The notes: a model not told the origin generated them from the sequence alone. Positions 18,491-28,124 are shown, counted from the stretch's first letter. The stretch: DNA of 64,000 nt from Meridianimarinicoccus sp. MJW13 (GCF_014901205.1 NZ_JACNMU010000005.1:303178-367177), one strand, 5' to 3'. Translations and numbers: made by a program.

Positions 18491-18661
18491 CGGTCATCCT
18501 CCAGTTTCCCCTTGGTCAAGGCTCTGCCCCTGTGGCCGTTTCCGCAAGTCACGCCGGATCACAACCAGTTGCCTCCAGGCCCCCGCGCACGCCGCCCCGG
18601 CACCTGTCGTGCTGGACGCGCGCGGCGCGGGGGCCTACATGAAAGAAAAACGGAGTCCGCG

Positions 18662-19612
18662 ATGACCAAGCCCCCCCTGACCATCCTTCTGGCCGCACCG
18701 CGCGGTTTCTGCGCGGGCGTGGATCGCGCCATCAAGATCGTCGAGATGGCGTTGGAGAAATGGGGCGCGCCGGTCTACGTGCGCCACGAGATCGTGCACA
18801 ACAAATACGTGGTCGACGGGCTGCGGGCCAAGGGCGCGGTCTTCGTGGAAGAACTGGACGACTGTCCCGACGACCGCCCGGTGATCTTCTCGGCCCATGG
18901 CGTGCCGAAATCGGTGCCCGCCGCCGCCGCCAAGCGCGAGATGATCTTCGTGGATGCCACCTGTCCGCTGGTCAGCAAAGTGCATATCGAAGCCGCCCGC
19001 CACGCCGAGACCGGCCTTCAGATCATCATGATCGGCCACGCCGGCCATCCCGAGACCATCGGCACCATGGGCCAACTGCCCGACGGCGAGGTACTGCTGG
19101 TGGAAAACGTCGAACAGGTCGCCCATGTGACCCCGCGCGACCCGTCGCAATTGGCCTTCGTGACCCAGACCACACTGTCGGTGGATGACACCGTCGACAT
19201 CATCGCCGCCCTGCGCGCCCGGTTCCCGGCCATCGTCGGGCCGCACAAGGAAGACATCTGCTATGCCACCACCAACCGGCAGGAGGCGGTGAAGGCCGCC
19301 GCCCCGCGCGCCGATGCGCTGCTGGTGGTGGGGGCGCCGAATTCCTCCAACTCGCGACGGCTGGTGGATGTGGGCGCGCGCGCGGGCTGCGCCTATGCGC
19401 AACTGGTACAGCGCGGCAGCGACATCGACTGGCGCGCGCTGGACGGCATCCGCACGCTGGCCATCACCGCCGGGGCCTCGGCCCCCGAAGAACTGGTGAC
19501 CGAAGTCATCGACGCCTTCCGCGACCGTTTCGATGTCACCGTCGAACAGGTGGAAACGGCGCGCGAGGATGTCGAGTTCAAGGTGCCGCGCGTGCTGCGG
19601 GAACCTGCATGA
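18662..19612 (+). CDS. ispH: 4-hydroxy-3-methylbut-2-enyl diphosphate reductase IspH
   Basis: IspH carries out the last step of the non-mevalonate isoprenoid pathway, reducing HMBPP to IPP and DMAPP. The 316-aa protein starts [20 protein letters not shown] at the ATG at 18662. The [4Fe-4S] Cys are C17, C101 (VDATCPL) and C200 ([11 protein letters not shown]). His residues in RHEIVHN, SAHGV and GHAGHPE line the active site. The stop overlaps the DUF3429 start by four bases (ATGA), opening a five-gene run of overlapping genes to 21743. Confidence 0.97.
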   Translation: MTKPPLTILLAAPRGFCAGVDRAIKIVEMALEKWGAPVYVRHEIVHNKYVVDGLRAKGAVFVEELDDCPDDRPVIFSAHGVPKSVPAAAAKREMIFVDATCPLVSKVHIEAARHAETGLQIIMIGHAGHPETIGTMGQLPDGEVLLVENVEQVAHVTPRDPSQLAFVTQTTLSVDDTVDIIAALRARFPAIVGPHKEDICYATTNRQEAVKAAAPRADALLVVGAPNSSNSRRLVDVGARAGCAYAQLVQRGSDIDWRALDGIRTLAITAGASAPEELVTEVIDAFRDRFDVTVEQVETAREDVEFKVPRVLREPA

Positions 19613-20061
19613 ACACCATCCCCCGCTCTGCCCTGATCCTTGGGCTTGCCGGGGTGCTGCCCTTTGCCTGGGGCGCGCTGACCGAGATCTTCCCGGCGCT
19701 GTTCGACTGGGGCCAGTCCGCGCTGGGGCCCCGTTTCGTGGGCCAATACGTGCTGGTGTTCTACGGCACCATCATCCTGTCGTTCATGTCCGGCGTGCTG
19801 TGGGGGTTTGCCACCCGCGCGCAGGGCGGCACGGCGATGCTGGGCTATGGCCTCAGCACCCTGCCCGCGCTCTGGGCGTTCTTCTTCGTCGGCGGCGGGG
19901 CCGAACGCGCCACATGGTTCCTGATCGCGGGCTACCTGGGCCTGCTGGGGCTGGATCATCTGTTTTCCCGCTGGGGGCTGACGCCGGACTGGTGGACCCG
20001 GCTGCGCAACCTTCTGTCCGCGCTGGTTCTGGCCTGCCTGACGCTGGGCCTGCTGTTTTGA
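19609..20061 (+). CDS. DUF3429 membrane protein
   Basis: This 150-aa protein has four to five hydrophobic segments (about 8-22, 42-64, 76-92, 100-112, 132-150). The DUF3429-like core is [17 protein letters not shown]. The function is unknown. It overlaps ispH by four bases at its start, and its stop TGA overlaps the TTG start of the following methyltransferase, so it is translated as part of the ispH run. Confidence 0.85.
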   Translation: MNTIPRSALILGLAGVLPFAWGALTEIFPALFDWGQSALGPRFVGQYVLVFYGTIILSFMSGVLWGFATRAQGGTAMLGYGLSTLPALWAFFFVGGGAERATWFLIAGYLGLLGLDHLFSRWGLTPDWWTRLRNLLSALVLACLTLGLLF

Positions 20062-20657
20062 CCGGAGGGCCCGACCCGGAAACCCTGGCGGTCTATGACG
20101 ACAAGGCCGAAGACTACGGCACCCGCTTTACCTGGGACAAACCCTATCCGCGCCTCGATGCCTTTCTGGACGAGGTTGCTCCGGGCGGGCGCATTCTGGA
20201 TCTGGGCTGCGGCGTCGGCACCGCCTCGGCCCGCATGCGCGACCGGGGGTACGACGTGGTGGCGCTGGACCCCTCCGAAGGCATGGCGCGGGTGGCCCAC
20301 GAACGGCACGGGCTGACGGTGTTGCCAGGCGATTTTGACCATGTGCCCGACCTGGGCCGGTTCGATGCGGTCTGGGCGCATTTCAGCCTGTTGCACGCCC
20401 CGCGCGCCGATCTGCCCCGTCACCTGGCCGCGATCCACGCCGCCCTGCCGCCCCAAGGCCCCTTTCTTGTTGCCATGAAAACCGGTACCACCACGGCCCG
20501 CGACCGGCTTGGCCGTCGCTATACCTATGTGACGGAGACCGAATTGACTGGCTTGCTGACAGACGCAGGGTTTACCCCGTCCCAGATCGCCCATGGCGCC
20601 GACGAAGGCCTCGATGGCACCGTTGCCCCCTGGATCATGGTGACCGCCCATGCCTGA
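20058..20657 (+). CDS. Class I SAM-dependent methyltransferase
   Basis: The 199-aa protein has no suitable ATG; the TTG at 20058 in a TTGA overlap with the DUF3429 stop is the likely start ([17 protein letters not shown]). Motif I is [15 protein letters not shown], followed by [10 protein letters not shown] and the motif IV region [12 protein letters not shown]. The motif after it (PFLVAMKTG) is typical of small-molecule methyltransferases. The substrate is unknown. It overlaps rnhA by eight bases. Confidence 0.85.
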   Translation: MTGGPDPETLAVYDDKAEDYGTRFTWDKPYPRLDAFLDEVAPGGRILDLGCGVGTASARMRDRGYDVVALDPSEGMARVAHERHGLTVLPGDFDHVPDLGRFDAVWAHFSLLHAPRADLPRHLAAIHAALPPQGPFLVAMKTGTTTARDRLGRRYTYVTETELTGLLTDAGFTPSQIAHGADEGLDGTVAPWIMVTAHA

Positions 20658-21120
20658 GATCTTCGCCTATACCGACGGCGCCTGTTCCGGCAATCCCGGC
20701 CCCGGCGGATGGGGCGCGCTGCTGATCGCCCGCGATGGCGACACGGTGGTGCGCGAGCGTGAACTGACGGGCGGCGAGGCCGACACCACCAACAACCGGA
20801 TGGAGCTTCTGGCCGCGATCCACGCGCTGGAAGCCCTGTCGCGGCCGTCGAAGGTCACGGTGATCACCGACAGCGCCTATGTGAAAGGCGGCATCACCCA
20901 GTGGATGTTCGGCTGGAAGAAGAATGGCTGGAAGACCTCGACCCGCAAGCCGGTGAAGAACGAAGACCTCTGGCGCCGCCTTGACGAGGCCCGCACCCGT
21001 CACGACGTGACATGGGAATGGGTCAAGGGCCACGCCGGGCATCCCGAGAACGAGCGCGCCGACGAATTGGCCCGCGCAGGCATGGCGCCCTACAAGCCGG
21101 CCCGGAAGGCCCGGACGTGA
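20650..21120 (+). CDS. rnhA: Ribonuclease HI
   Basis: RNase HI degrades RNA in RNA-DNA hybrids. The 156-aa protein keeps the DEDD active site: Asp in [16 protein letters not shown], Glu in [10 protein letters not shown], Asp in TDSAYVKGG, and the C-terminal Asp in NERADELA. It is part of the overlapping ispH run: it begins eight bases inside the methyltransferase and ends within the GTG start of the next gene. Confidence 0.97.
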   Translation: MPEIFAYTDGACSGNPGPGGWGALLIARDGDTVVRERELTGGEADTTNNRMELLAAIHALEALSRPSKVTVITDSAYVKGGITQWMFGWKKNGWKTSTRKPVKNEDLWRRLDEARTRHDVTWEWVKGHAGHPENERADELARAGMAPYKPARKART

Positions 21121-21743
21121 CGCCCCCGGCGCTGCTCGACCTGGCCTCGGTGGCGGTATTTGCCCTGACCGGCGCGCTGGTGGCCAGCCGGGCGCAACTC
21201 GACATCGTGGGGTTCCTTTTCATCGCCTGCCTGACAGCGGTGGGCGGCGGCACGGTACGCGACCTGCTGATCGGACACGACGCGGTGTTCTGGATCGCGT
21301 CGCCAAGGCCGATCCTCGTGGCAAGTGCGGCGGCGGTGCTGGTGTTCTTCACCGCGCATCTGCTGGAAAGCCGATACAAGGTACTGATCTGGCTGGATGC
21401 GCTGGCCCTGTCGGTGGCGGTCTCGGCGGGCATCGCGGCGGCCAAGGCCACCAGCCAGCCGACGCTGATCCTGCTGTTGATGGGCATCACCACCGGCTGC
21501 ATGGGCGGGTTGATGCGCGACGTGGTCTGCAATGAGGTGCCGCTGGTCCTGAAGGCCGGAGAGCTCTATGTGACCGCCGCCTTCGCGGGGGCGCTGGCCT
21601 CGGTGGTGACGGCGGAACTGGGCGGCACCGGCTGGGCACCGCTGGTGGCCTGCACCGTGGTGACCTTCGCGCTGCGGGCCGGCTCCATCGCCTTCGGCTG
21701 GCGCCTGCCGGCCTACAAGCCGCGCGCCCCCAAAGGACCCTAG
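21117..21743 (+). CDS. TRIC/UPF0126 (YicG-like) cation channel family membrane protein
   Basis: The 208-aa protein starts at the GTG at 21117 ([20 protein letters not shown]), overlapping the rnhA stop by four bases. It contains two tandem UPF0126 repeats with the glycine-rich signatures [23 protein letters not shown] and the second-repeat [15 protein letters not shown]. Seven hydrophobic segments are expected. Bacterial TRIC proteins form trimeric monovalent cation channels. It converges on fmt with a four-base overlap of the stops. Confidence 0.88.
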   Translation: MTPPALLDLASVAVFALTGALVASRAQLDIVGFLFIACLTAVGGGTVRDLLIGHDAVFWIASPRPILVASAAAVLVFFTAHLLESRYKVLIWLDALALSVAVSAGIAAAKATSQPTLILLLMGITTGCMGGLMRDVVCNEVPLVLKAGELYVTAAFAGALASVVTAELGGTGWAPLVACTVVTFALRAGSIAFGWRLPAYKPRAPKGP

Positions 21744-22639
21744 CTCAGCACCTCCGGCAACGGCGCCCCGCGCAGGAACTCATCGGCCACCATCGCCCGC
21801 TTGCCCTGCCGCTGCGCTTCCAGCACCTCGATGGCGCCGGTGCCGCAGGCCACGGTGAATCCGGACAGAACCTGCCCCGGCGCGCCCTGCCCCGCGACAA
21901 CCCGGCTGCGCAGCAATTTCACCCGCGCGCCCGCGACGTCGCACCACGCACCTGGAAACGGCGACAGCCCCCGGATCTGCTGATCCACCTCTGCTGCCGG
22001 ACGGTGCCAGTCGATCCGCGCCTCGGCCTTGTCGATCTTGGCGGCATAGGTGACCCCCGCTTCCGGTTGCGGTACCGGGACCAGGTCCGGCAGACGCTCC
22101 AGCGCCTCGACGATCAGCCGCGCGCCCATCCCGGACAGTCGATCATGCAGATCCGCCGTGGTCTCCTCGGCGCCGATGGGGGTGGCGTCACGCAACAACA
22201 CCGCGCCGGTGTCCAGCCCTGCATCCATCTGCATGATGCAGATACCGGTCTCGGCATCCCCCGACAGGATCGCCCGATGGATCGGCGCGGCCCCGCGCCA
22301 GCGCGGCAAAAGCGAGGCATGGATGTTCAGGCATCCCAGCCGGGGCGCGTCCAGAACCGCCTGCGGCAGGATCAGCCCGTAGGCCACCACCACCGCCACA
22401 TCGGCGTTCAGCGCGGCAATCGCGGCCTGCGCCTCGCCCCCCTTCAGGCTGACCGGATGGCGCACCTCCAGCCCCATCTCCACGGCCCGCGCATGGACCG
22501 GCGTGGGGCGATCCTTCTTGCCCCGGCCCGCCGGGCGCGGCGGCTGGCAATAGACGGCGGCCACCTCGTGCCCGGCCTCCACCAGCGCCTCCAGCACCGG
22601 CACCGAGAACTCCGGCGTTCCCATGAAGATCACCCGCAT
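21740..22639 (-). CDS. fmt: Methionyl-tRNA formyltransferase
   Basis: Fmt formylates Met-tRNA-fMet for translation initiation. The 299-aa protein starts [19 protein letters not shown] behind AGGAGA. The catalytic core is present: [20 protein letters not shown] with the active His, and the D of [11 protein letters not shown]. The C-terminal OB-like tRNA-binding domain completes it. It lies nine bases after the deformylase-like gene, and def lies just upstream, so the formylation and deformylation genes form one unit. Confidence 0.97.
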   Translation of the reverse strand: MRVIFMGTPEFSVPVLEALVEAGHEVAAVYCQPPRPAGRGKKDRPTPVHARAVEMGLEVRHPVSLKGGEAQAAIAALNADVAVVVAYGLILPQAVLDAPRLGCLNIHASLLPRWRGAAPIHRAILSGDAETGICIMQMDAGLDTGAVLLRDATPIGAEETTADLHDRLSGMGARLIVEALERLPDLVPVPQPEAGVTYAAKIDKAEARIDWHRPAAEVDQQIRGLSPFPGAWCDVAGARVKLLRSRVVAGQGAPGQVLSGFTVACGTGAIEVLEAQRQGKRAMVADEFLRGAPLPEVLS

Positions 22640-22648
22640 CCCAGTCTC

Positions 22649-23146
22649 CTATCCGGCGCGCTTGCCAGCGCGTTTCAACAGCATGGACCGTTTGGTCCGG
22701 CTCAGCCGATCAAAATACATTTGCCCCGCCAGGTGATCGATCTGGTGCTGGACCGAAGTCGCCCAAAGCCCCACGAAATCGCGTTCCTCGACAGCGCCTT
22801 CGGCATTCAGGAAGCGCACGGTCACCGCACGCGGCCGCGAAATCGTCGCCCAGACACCGGGCAGGTTGGGGCTGGCCTCGTCGTGCTGACGCGGCTCGAC
22901 GCTGGCGTGCAGCACTTCGGGGTTGGCCATGCACACCGCCTGCCCGCGCGCTTCCGAGGCATCCACCACCGCCAGCCGCTGCATCACCCCGATCTGGCAG
23001 GCCGCCAGCCCGACCCCGGGCATGGCGTCCATGGTCTCCACCATGTCCGCCCAGATCGCGCGCACCGCCTCGGTCACTTCGGGCACATCGGCACAAGGGG
23101 TGCGCAACCGCTTGTCCGGCCACATCACGAACGGTCTGACAGCCAT
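22649..23146 (-). CDS. Peptide deformylase-like protein lacking catalytic residues
   Basis: This 165-aa protein starts MAVRPFVMWPDKRLR at the ATG at 23144-23146 and clearly has the deformylase fold. Motif 1 GVGLAACQIG (44-53) is intact. Motif 2, EGCLS in active enzymes, reads EASPN here (90-94), so the metal-binding Cys is replaced by Ser92. Motif 3, HExxDH, reads HQIDH (134-138), so the catalytic Glu is Gln135. The two His ligands remain. It sits between an intact def and fmt. It is probably not a normal deformylase; a regulatory, chaperone-like or altered-specificity role is speculation. Confidence 0.9.
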   Translation of the reverse strand: MAVRPFVMWPDKRLRTPCADVPEVTEAVRAIWADMVETMDAMPGVGLAACQIGVMQRLAVVDASEARGQAVCMANPEVLHASVEPRQHDEASPNLPGVWATISRPRAVTVRFLNAEGAVEERDFVGLWATSVQHQIDHLAGQMYFDRLSRTKRSMLLKRAGKRAG

Positions 23147-23157
23147 GCGCCCCTCCA

Positions 23158-23185
23158 TTTCTTCTTGGAAAAAATACTCACAGCC
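23158..23185 (-). repeat. Degenerate copy of dispersed repeat
   Basis: On the minus strand this reads GTGAGTATTTTTTCCAAGAAG, keeping the GAGTATTTTT and AAGAAG parts but not the CCTCCGGCG half. It lies 24 bases downstream of the def stop, oriented with def transcription. Confidence 0.5.
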
Positions 23186-23208
23186 CGACGCGGACCGCCG
23201 CCACGGCG

Positions 23209-23739
23209 CTAGAACCGCGCGCGTTCCCGCTTCAGCTTGACCATCTTGCGGGTGATCAATTGCCGTTTCAGCGGCTTGAGATAGTCGATGAACAGCTTAC
23301 CATCCAGATGATCGATCTCGTGCTGCACGCAGGTCGCCCACAGCCCGCCGAAATCGCGGGTCTGCTCGGCCCCGTCGCGATCGATCCAGCGCACGGTGAC
23401 CTCGGCGGGCCGCGTCACTTCGGCGAATTGCTCGGGGATCGACAGGCAGCCTTCCTCATAGGTGTTCAGCTCGTCCGAGGCCGCCAGGACCTCGGGATTG
23501 AACATCACCGTGGGCTGCGGTGCCGCACCTTCTTCCTTGACGCAATCCATCACGATCAACCGCGTCAACTGGCCGATCTGCGGCGCGGCCAGACCGATGC
23601 CCGGCGCGTCATACATGGTTTCCAGCATGTCGTCTGCCAGCTGGCGCAGCTCGTCCGACAGGTCGGCCACGGGGGCGGCCAGCTTTTTCAGGCGCGGGTC
23701 GGGATGGATCAGGATCGGCTTGATGGTCATGACGCTCAT
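23209..23739 (-). CDS. def: Peptide deformylase
   Basis: Def removes the N-formyl group from nascent proteins. The 176-aa protein has all three active-site motifs: GIGLAAPQIG (47-56), EGCLS with metal ligand C98, and QHEIDH (139-144) with both His ligands and the catalytic Glu. The ATG at 23728-23730 (MTIKPILIHPDPRLKK) is an equally good start three codons further in; neither has a clear ribosome-binding site. It is the first gene of def, deformylase-like, fmt. Confidence 0.96.
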   Translation of the reverse strand: MSVMTIKPILIHPDPRLKKLAAPVADLSDELRQLADDMLETMYDAPGIGLAAPQIGQLTRLIVMDCVKEEGAAPQPTVMFNPEVLAASDELNTYEEGCLSIPEQFAEVTRPAEVTVRWIDRDGAEQTRDFGGLWATCVQHEIDHLDGKLFIDYLKPLKRQLITRKMVKLKRERARF

Positions 23740-23828
23740 TTAGGACAAGGTGCCCCGGCGTGCAATCGCCCTTGCGCCCGCGCGTCAGATCCCTAGCTTG
23801 CGCGCATCACCCGACCGCCGAGGATCCC

Positions 23829-25025
23829 ATGCCAGACGACCACGCCTTCGACCCGCACTTTGACACCCTGATTGACCGCCGCGGCACCCATTGCGCCAAA
23901 TGGGACGGGATGGAAAGCGCCTATGGCGTCTCCCCCGACGACGGGTTGGCGATGTGGGTTGCGGACATGGATTTCGCCTCTGCCGACCCGATCCAGGCCG
24001 CGGTACAGCGCATGGCCGACCATGGCGTGTTTGGCTATTTCACCGATGACAGCGCCTATCGTGCGGCCATCTGCTGGTGGATGGAAAACCGCCACGGCTG
24101 GTCCATCGATCCGGCGGCGATCCTGACCACCCATGGTCTGTGCAACGCGGTGGGTCTCTGCGTCGATGTCTGGAGCGATCCGGGCGACGCGGTGATCCTG
24201 TTCACCCCGGTCTACCACGCCTTCGCCCGCGTCATCGCCGCTGCCGGACGCCAGGTCACCGAATGCCCGCTGGTCCAGGAAGACGGCCAATACGTCATGG
24301 ACTTCGACGCCTACGAGTCCCTTTTGACTGGCCGCGAGAAGATGCTGATCCTGTGCTCGCCGCACAATCCCGGTGGCCGGGTCTGGACGCGGGACGAGTT
24401 GCGGCAGGTGGCTGCCTTTGCCGAAAAGCATGACCTGCTGGTGATCTCGGACGAGATCCACCACGACCTCGTGTTCCCCGGCGCCGAACATGTCGCCTTT
24501 CCGCTGGCCGCGCCCGGGCTTCAGGCGCGCACGGTGATGCTGACCGCCGCCTCCAAGACCTTCAACACCGCCGGTGCCGAAACCGGCAATGTCATCATCG
24601 CCGATCCAAAGCTGCGCGCCGATTTCCAGGCCCGTCAGAAGGCGCTCAGCCTGTCGCCCAACGCCTTCGGGCTACACATGATCACCGCCGCCTACAGCCC
24701 CGAAGGGGCGGCATGGGTCGATGCGCTGGTGCCTTATATTGATGAAAACCGCCGCATTTTCGATGCCGGCGTCAACGCCATTCCGGGGCTGGTGTCAATG
24801 CCGATGCAGGCCACCTATCTGTCGTGGGTGGATTTCTCGGGCACCGGCATGAGCCGCGCGGAGTTCACCGACCGGGTCTACAAGCAGGCGCGCATCGCGG
24901 CCAATCAGGGCACAACCTTCGGCACCGGCGGAGAGAGCTTCCTGCGCTTCAACATCGGCACCCAACGTGCGCGGGTGGTCGAAGCGGTCGAACGCCTGCA
25001 GGCGGCCTTTGCCGATCTGCAATGA
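23829..25025 (+). CDS. PatB/MalY-type pyridoxal-phosphate C-S lyase
   Basis: This 398-aa fold-type I PLP enzyme starts MPDDHAFDPHFDTLIDRR at 23829, just after GAGG. The MalY/PatB features are the RRGTHCAKWD N-terminus, MWVADMDF, CSPHNPGGRVW, VISDEIHHDLVF and the PLP Lys243 in ASKTFN. These enzymes cleave C-S bonds of cystathionine and related thioethers to give pyruvate, ammonia and a thiol. Whether it mainly serves methionine synthesis or cysteine-conjugate breakdown is unclear. It is transcribed alone, divergent from def. Confidence 0.9.
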   Translation: MPDDHAFDPHFDTLIDRRGTHCAKWDGMESAYGVSPDDGLAMWVADMDFASADPIQAAVQRMADHGVFGYFTDDSAYRAAICWWMENRHGWSIDPAAILTTHGLCNAVGLCVDVWSDPGDAVILFTPVYHAFARVIAAAGRQVTECPLVQEDGQYVMDFDAYESLLTGREKMLILCSPHNPGGRVWTRDELRQVAAFAEKHDLLVISDEIHHDLVFPGAEHVAFPLAAPGLQARTVMLTAASKTFNTAGAETGNVIIADPKLRADFQARQKALSLSPNAFGLHMITAAYSPEGAAWVDALVPYIDENRRIFDAGVNAIPGLVSMPMQATYLSWVDFSGTGMSRAEFTDRVYKQARIAANQGTTFGTGGESFLRFNIGTQRARVVEAVERLQAAFADLQ

Positions 25026-25040
25026 GCGCTGCGCCGGGCG

Positions 25041-25787
25041 TCACAGATGCCCGGCCAGTTCCTCCAGATGGGGGATGAATTCGACACAGAAGATCAATTC
25101 GATGGTGTCGGGATCGTAGAAGGCATTGGCCTCTTCGCAGACCATGACCCAGACGTCGATATCCTGCTTCAACCCGAACAGCGCGTTGAATTCCGCAACC
25201 TCGGAGCCGATGACCTCTGCCATCCAGCCCTCGCTGCCGTCCTCGATATGCAGCTGCAGTTGCCCCGGTCCGTCGGCGATTTCCTCCAGCGCGACGCCCC
25301 AGCTTTCGGCGGCCATGTCGAACTCTTCCACGCAATATTCGGCTCGTTCTTCCGGCAGAGCCAGATCGCGGGCCAGATCGTCGCGCACCTCTGGATTGGC
25401 GCCGTAGAACAGGCAGGTGGTGGTGTAGAATCTTTGCTCATCCACCCCGTGGACATCCCACCAGGCGATATCGTCGCCGGTCGCGTCGCGCAGTTCCGCC
25501 TCGGCCAGGAACCCCAGCGCCGCGTCATAGGCGATGGCCTGGGCGCTGTCTTCCTCGAACAGCGCGTCGATCATCAGGATCGAGAACACATCGGCCGCAT
25601 CTTCCTCTTGCCCGAAGATCGGCAGCGCCAACTGATCGATCAGGGCATGACCGATCTCGTGGTAGAAAATGCTGATGAGATTGGCCTCGACGAAGGCCGC
25701 AACAGCCGAATCCGCGGAATCCGCTCGCGCCGCCCCCCCGCCAAGCAAAGCCGAGGCCAGCGCCGCCGCTGCCAGCACCGCCTTCAT
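25041..25787 (-). CDS. DUF4344 putative zinc metallopeptidase, exported
   Basis: The 248-aa protein starts with a signal peptide (about 1-22, AAARA-DS). A zinc-protease motif HEIGH lies at 43-47 within an FYHEIGHALIDQLALPIFGQEEDAADVFS stretch that matches DUF4344. The remainder is acidic with several Cys (TCLFYG, EYCVEEF, MVCEEAN, IFCVEF) that could form disulfides in the periplasm. The start ATG overlaps the cobM stop (TGATG), which suggests coupled translation with an unrelated gene. The substrate is unknown. Confidence 0.85.
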   Translation of the reverse strand: MKAVLAAAALASALLGGGAARADSADSAVAAFVEANLISIFYHEIGHALIDQLALPIFGQEEDAADVFSILMIDALFEEDSAQAIAYDAALGFLAEAELRDATGDDIAWWDVHGVDEQRFYTTTCLFYGANPEVRDDLARDLALPEERAEYCVEEFDMAAESWGVALEEIADGPGQLQLHIEDGSEGWMAEVIGSEVAEFNALFGLKQDIDVWVMVCEEANAFYDPDTIELIFCVEFIPHLEELAGHL

Positions 25788-26566
25788 CAGGCCGCCCCCG
25801 GCGTCCGGACCCGCGGCCGCAGCACATGCGGCACGTCCGGATCATACAGGGCGCTGTCCTTGAAATCGGCGACCTCGCCCAGCACCGGGCCGACCATGAT
25901 CAGCGCGGTGCGGGTGATCTTCTCGGCGCGCACCTTCTGCTGGATGTCCGCCAGCGTGCCGCGAATGAACATCTGGTCGGGCCAGCCGACGCGATAGGCC
26001 ACGACCACCGGGCAATCAGACCCGTAGTGCGGCGTCAGCACCCGTTCGATCTCGCGCAGGGCACGCACGCCCAGATGAATGGCCAGCGTCGCGCCGGTGC
26101 GGGCGAAATTCTCCAGCGTTTCGCGCGGTGGCATCGAGGTCGATTTCATCGACACCCGGGTCAGCACGATGGATTGCGCCACCTCCGGCACCGTCAACTC
26201 CTGCCCCAGCGCCGCGGCCGCAGCGGCATAGGCGGGCACACCGGGGATCACCTGATAGTCGATGCCATCGGCGCGCAGCCGCCGGATCTGTTCGGCAATC
26301 GCCCCATAAAGCGACGGATCGCCGGAATGCACCCGCGCCACGTCCTGACCCTTTTCATGGGCCGCGACGATCTCGGCATGGGTGTCGTCCAGCGTCATCG
26401 GCGCGGTGTCCAGAACCCGCGCGCCCTTGGGGGCATTGGCCACCACCTCGGCCGGCACCAGAGAGCCCGCGTAGAGGCATACCGGGCAGGCGGCGATCAG
26501 GCGTTGCGCCTTCAGCGTCAGCAGCTCGGGATCGCCCGGCCCCGCGCCAATGAAATAGACGGTCAT
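25787..26566 (-). CDS. cobM: Precorrin-4 C(11)-methyltransferase
   Basis: CobM methylates precorrin-4 at C-11 in aerobic cobalamin synthesis. The 259-aa protein starts MTVYFIGAGPGDPELLTLKA at the ATG at 26564-26566, behind GGGAGAA. CobM signatures are LYAGSLVP, VHSGDPSLYGA, YQVIPGVPAYAAAAAALGQEL and the STSMPP region. The other cob genes are not in this window, so cobM stands apart from its pathway. No cobalamin riboswitch was recognised upstream. Confidence 0.93.
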   Translation of the reverse strand: MTVYFIGAGPGDPELLTLKAQRLIAACPVCLYAGSLVPAEVVANAPKGARVLDTAPMTLDDTHAEIVAAHEKGQDVARVHSGDPSLYGAIAEQIRRLRADGIDYQVIPGVPAYAAAAAALGQELTVPEVAQSIVLTRVSMKSTSMPPRETLENFARTGATLAIHLGVRALREIERVLTPHYGSDCPVVVAYRVGWPDQMFIRGTLADIQQKVRAEKITRTALIMVGPVLGEVADFKDSALYDPDVPHVLRPRVRTPGAA

Positions 26567-26615
26567 CTGTCGGTTCTCCCGGCTGAAGGGCGTGCAAGGA
26601 CGCTTGGCGCTGCGC

Positions 26616-27470
26616 TCAGATCGCCTTGGCGCGCGCTTCGTCCATGTAGATATCGCGCAGGCGCTTCGCGATCGGCCCCGGCGCGCCATCGCCCAGCGCG
26701 GCGCCGTCGATCTCGACCACCGGCGTCACGAAGGTCGTGGCCGAGGTGATGAAGGCTTCGGCGGCGTTCTGGGCTTCCTCGATGGTGAAGGGGCGTTCCT
26801 CAACCACCATCTGGGCCTCTTCGGCCATGCGCAGAACGGCGGCGCGGGTGATGCCGTGCAGGATGGCGTTGGAGAGTTGCCGGGTGACGATCTTGCCGTC
26901 TTTGGTGACGATATAGGCGTTGTTCGAGGTGCCCTCGGTCACCACGCCCTCTTCCACCATCCAGGCATCATCGGCCCCGGCGGCCTTGGCCATCATCTTG
27001 CCCATCGACGGGTACAGAAGCTGCACGGTCTTGATGTCGCGGCGGCCCCAGCGCTGGTCCTCGATCGAGATCACCTTTAGGCCGGTTTCGGCCTTGGGCG
27101 AGCCCGAGATGTTCATCACCAGCGTGAACAGCACGATGGTCGGCTTCGGATCGGCGGGATAGGCGAAATCGCGATCCGCGGCGCCACGGGTGATCTGCAG
27201 ATAGACGCCGCCCTCGTCCAGACCATTGCGGGCGATCAGCTCGCGATTGATCTCAAGCAGTTCTTCGGTGGTGACGGGATTGGGCATGTCCAACTCGTCC
27301 AGCGAGCGTTGCAGCCGCCTGGCGTGGCCATCGAAATCCACCAGCTTGCCATTCAGCACCGAGGTGACTTCATACACCCCGTCCGCGAACAGGAACCCCC
27401 GGTCGAAAACCGAGATTTTCGCGTCCTCTTCAGGCAGGTATTCGCCGTTGACATAGACGATGCGACTCAT
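26616..27470 (-). CDS. dat: D-amino-acid transaminase
   Basis: The enzyme interconverts D-amino acids and 2-oxo acids, for example D-alanine and 2-oxoglutarate. It is a 284-aa fold-type IV PLP protein starting MSRIVYVNGEYLPEEDAKIS behind GGAGG. PLP Lys147 lies in RRDIKTVQLL, and YLQITRGAADRDF, VVTEGTSNNAYIV and LHGITR are family signatures. Branched-chain aminotransferases and aminodeoxychorismate lyases share the fold; the YLQITRG block favours a D-aminotransferase. It lies 49 bases upstream of cobM on the same strand. Confidence 0.9.
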   Translation of the reverse strand: MSRIVYVNGEYLPEEDAKISVFDRGFLFADGVYEVTSVLNGKLVDFDGHARRLQRSLDELDMPNPVTTEELLEINRELIARNGLDEGGVYLQITRGAADRDFAYPADPKPTIVLFTLVMNISGSPKAETGLKVISIEDQRWGRRDIKTVQLLYPSMGKMMAKAAGADDAWMVEEGVVTEGTSNNAYIVTKDGKIVTRQLSNAILHGITRAAVLRMAEEAQMVVEERPFTIEEAQNAAEAFITSATTFVTPVVEIDGAALGDGAPGPIAKRLRDIYMDEARAKAI

Positions 27471-27566
27471 GGGGTCCTCCGGGATCTGTGTGGGCCGTTG
27501 CGTCGGGTTACCGTGGCAGCGCCACAGCGTCCAGCCCCTGCAGAGCGCGAAGCGGCGGATGCATGG

Positions 27567-27998
27567 TCAGAGCGCCCCGACCCAGGCCGCGATCCGCTCG
27601 GACGGCTCCGCGCCGACATGGCGGGCCGCCTCGCGGCCACCGTGGAACGCAATCATTGTTGGCAGACCCTGGATACGAAACCGCCATTCCGTGGCGGGGC
27701 TGGCCTCGGTGTTCAGCCGCACCATCCGCACCCGCCCGTGCACCGCTTGCGCAGCCGAGGCGAATTGCGTCTGCATCGTCGCGCAGGGGCGGCACCAGGG
27801 TGCCCAGAAATCGACCACGATCGGCAGGGTGTCGCGGCGCACGGCCCGCTCCAGCGTGCTCAGATCAACCTCGCGCACGCCATCGGGCATCAGCATGTCA
27901 CCGCACAGGATGCAGCTGGGGGCACGGTTCAGGGCTGCGGTGGACAGCCTGTTGAGATGGCTGCAGCTCAGACAGGTCAGTTGCATCGAATGCGGCAT
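27567..27998 (-). CDS. trxC: Thioredoxin 2 (TrxC-type) with WCRPC active site
   Basis: This 143-aa protein has the N-terminal zinc ribbon of thioredoxin 2 (C9, C12, C29, C32) and a C-terminal thioredoxin domain. The active site reads WCRPC (C69 and C72) rather than the usual WCGPC, so redox potential or partner choice may differ. VDFWAPWC and GLPTMIAFHGG are otherwise canonical. The start at 27998 is supported by AAGGA seven bases upstream. Zinc-containing TrxC proteins are oxidative-stress reductants in E. coli. Confidence 0.9.
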   Translation of the reverse strand: MPHSMQLTCLSCSHLNRLSTAALNRAPSCILCGDMLMPDGVREVDLSTLERAVRRDTLPIVVDFWAPWCRPCATMQTQFASAAQAVHGRVRMVRLNTEASPATEWRFRIQGLPTMIAFHGGREAARHVGAEPSERIAAWVGAL

Positions 27999-28124
27999 GA
28001 AATTGTCCTTGGGTCAATCTCTAACCTAGATGCGAATTGGGGCATGCCATTCAATCGCGCTTAGGTATTGTTGGCCTATCCATTCGAATAGTCCCGGCAC
28101 CCGGACCTTCGGCCCGGCAGCATC

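Noticed and set aside
26567..26615. Cobalamin riboswitch upstream of cobM
   Set aside because: The gap to the upstream gene is only 49 bases and has no B12-box-like sequence.
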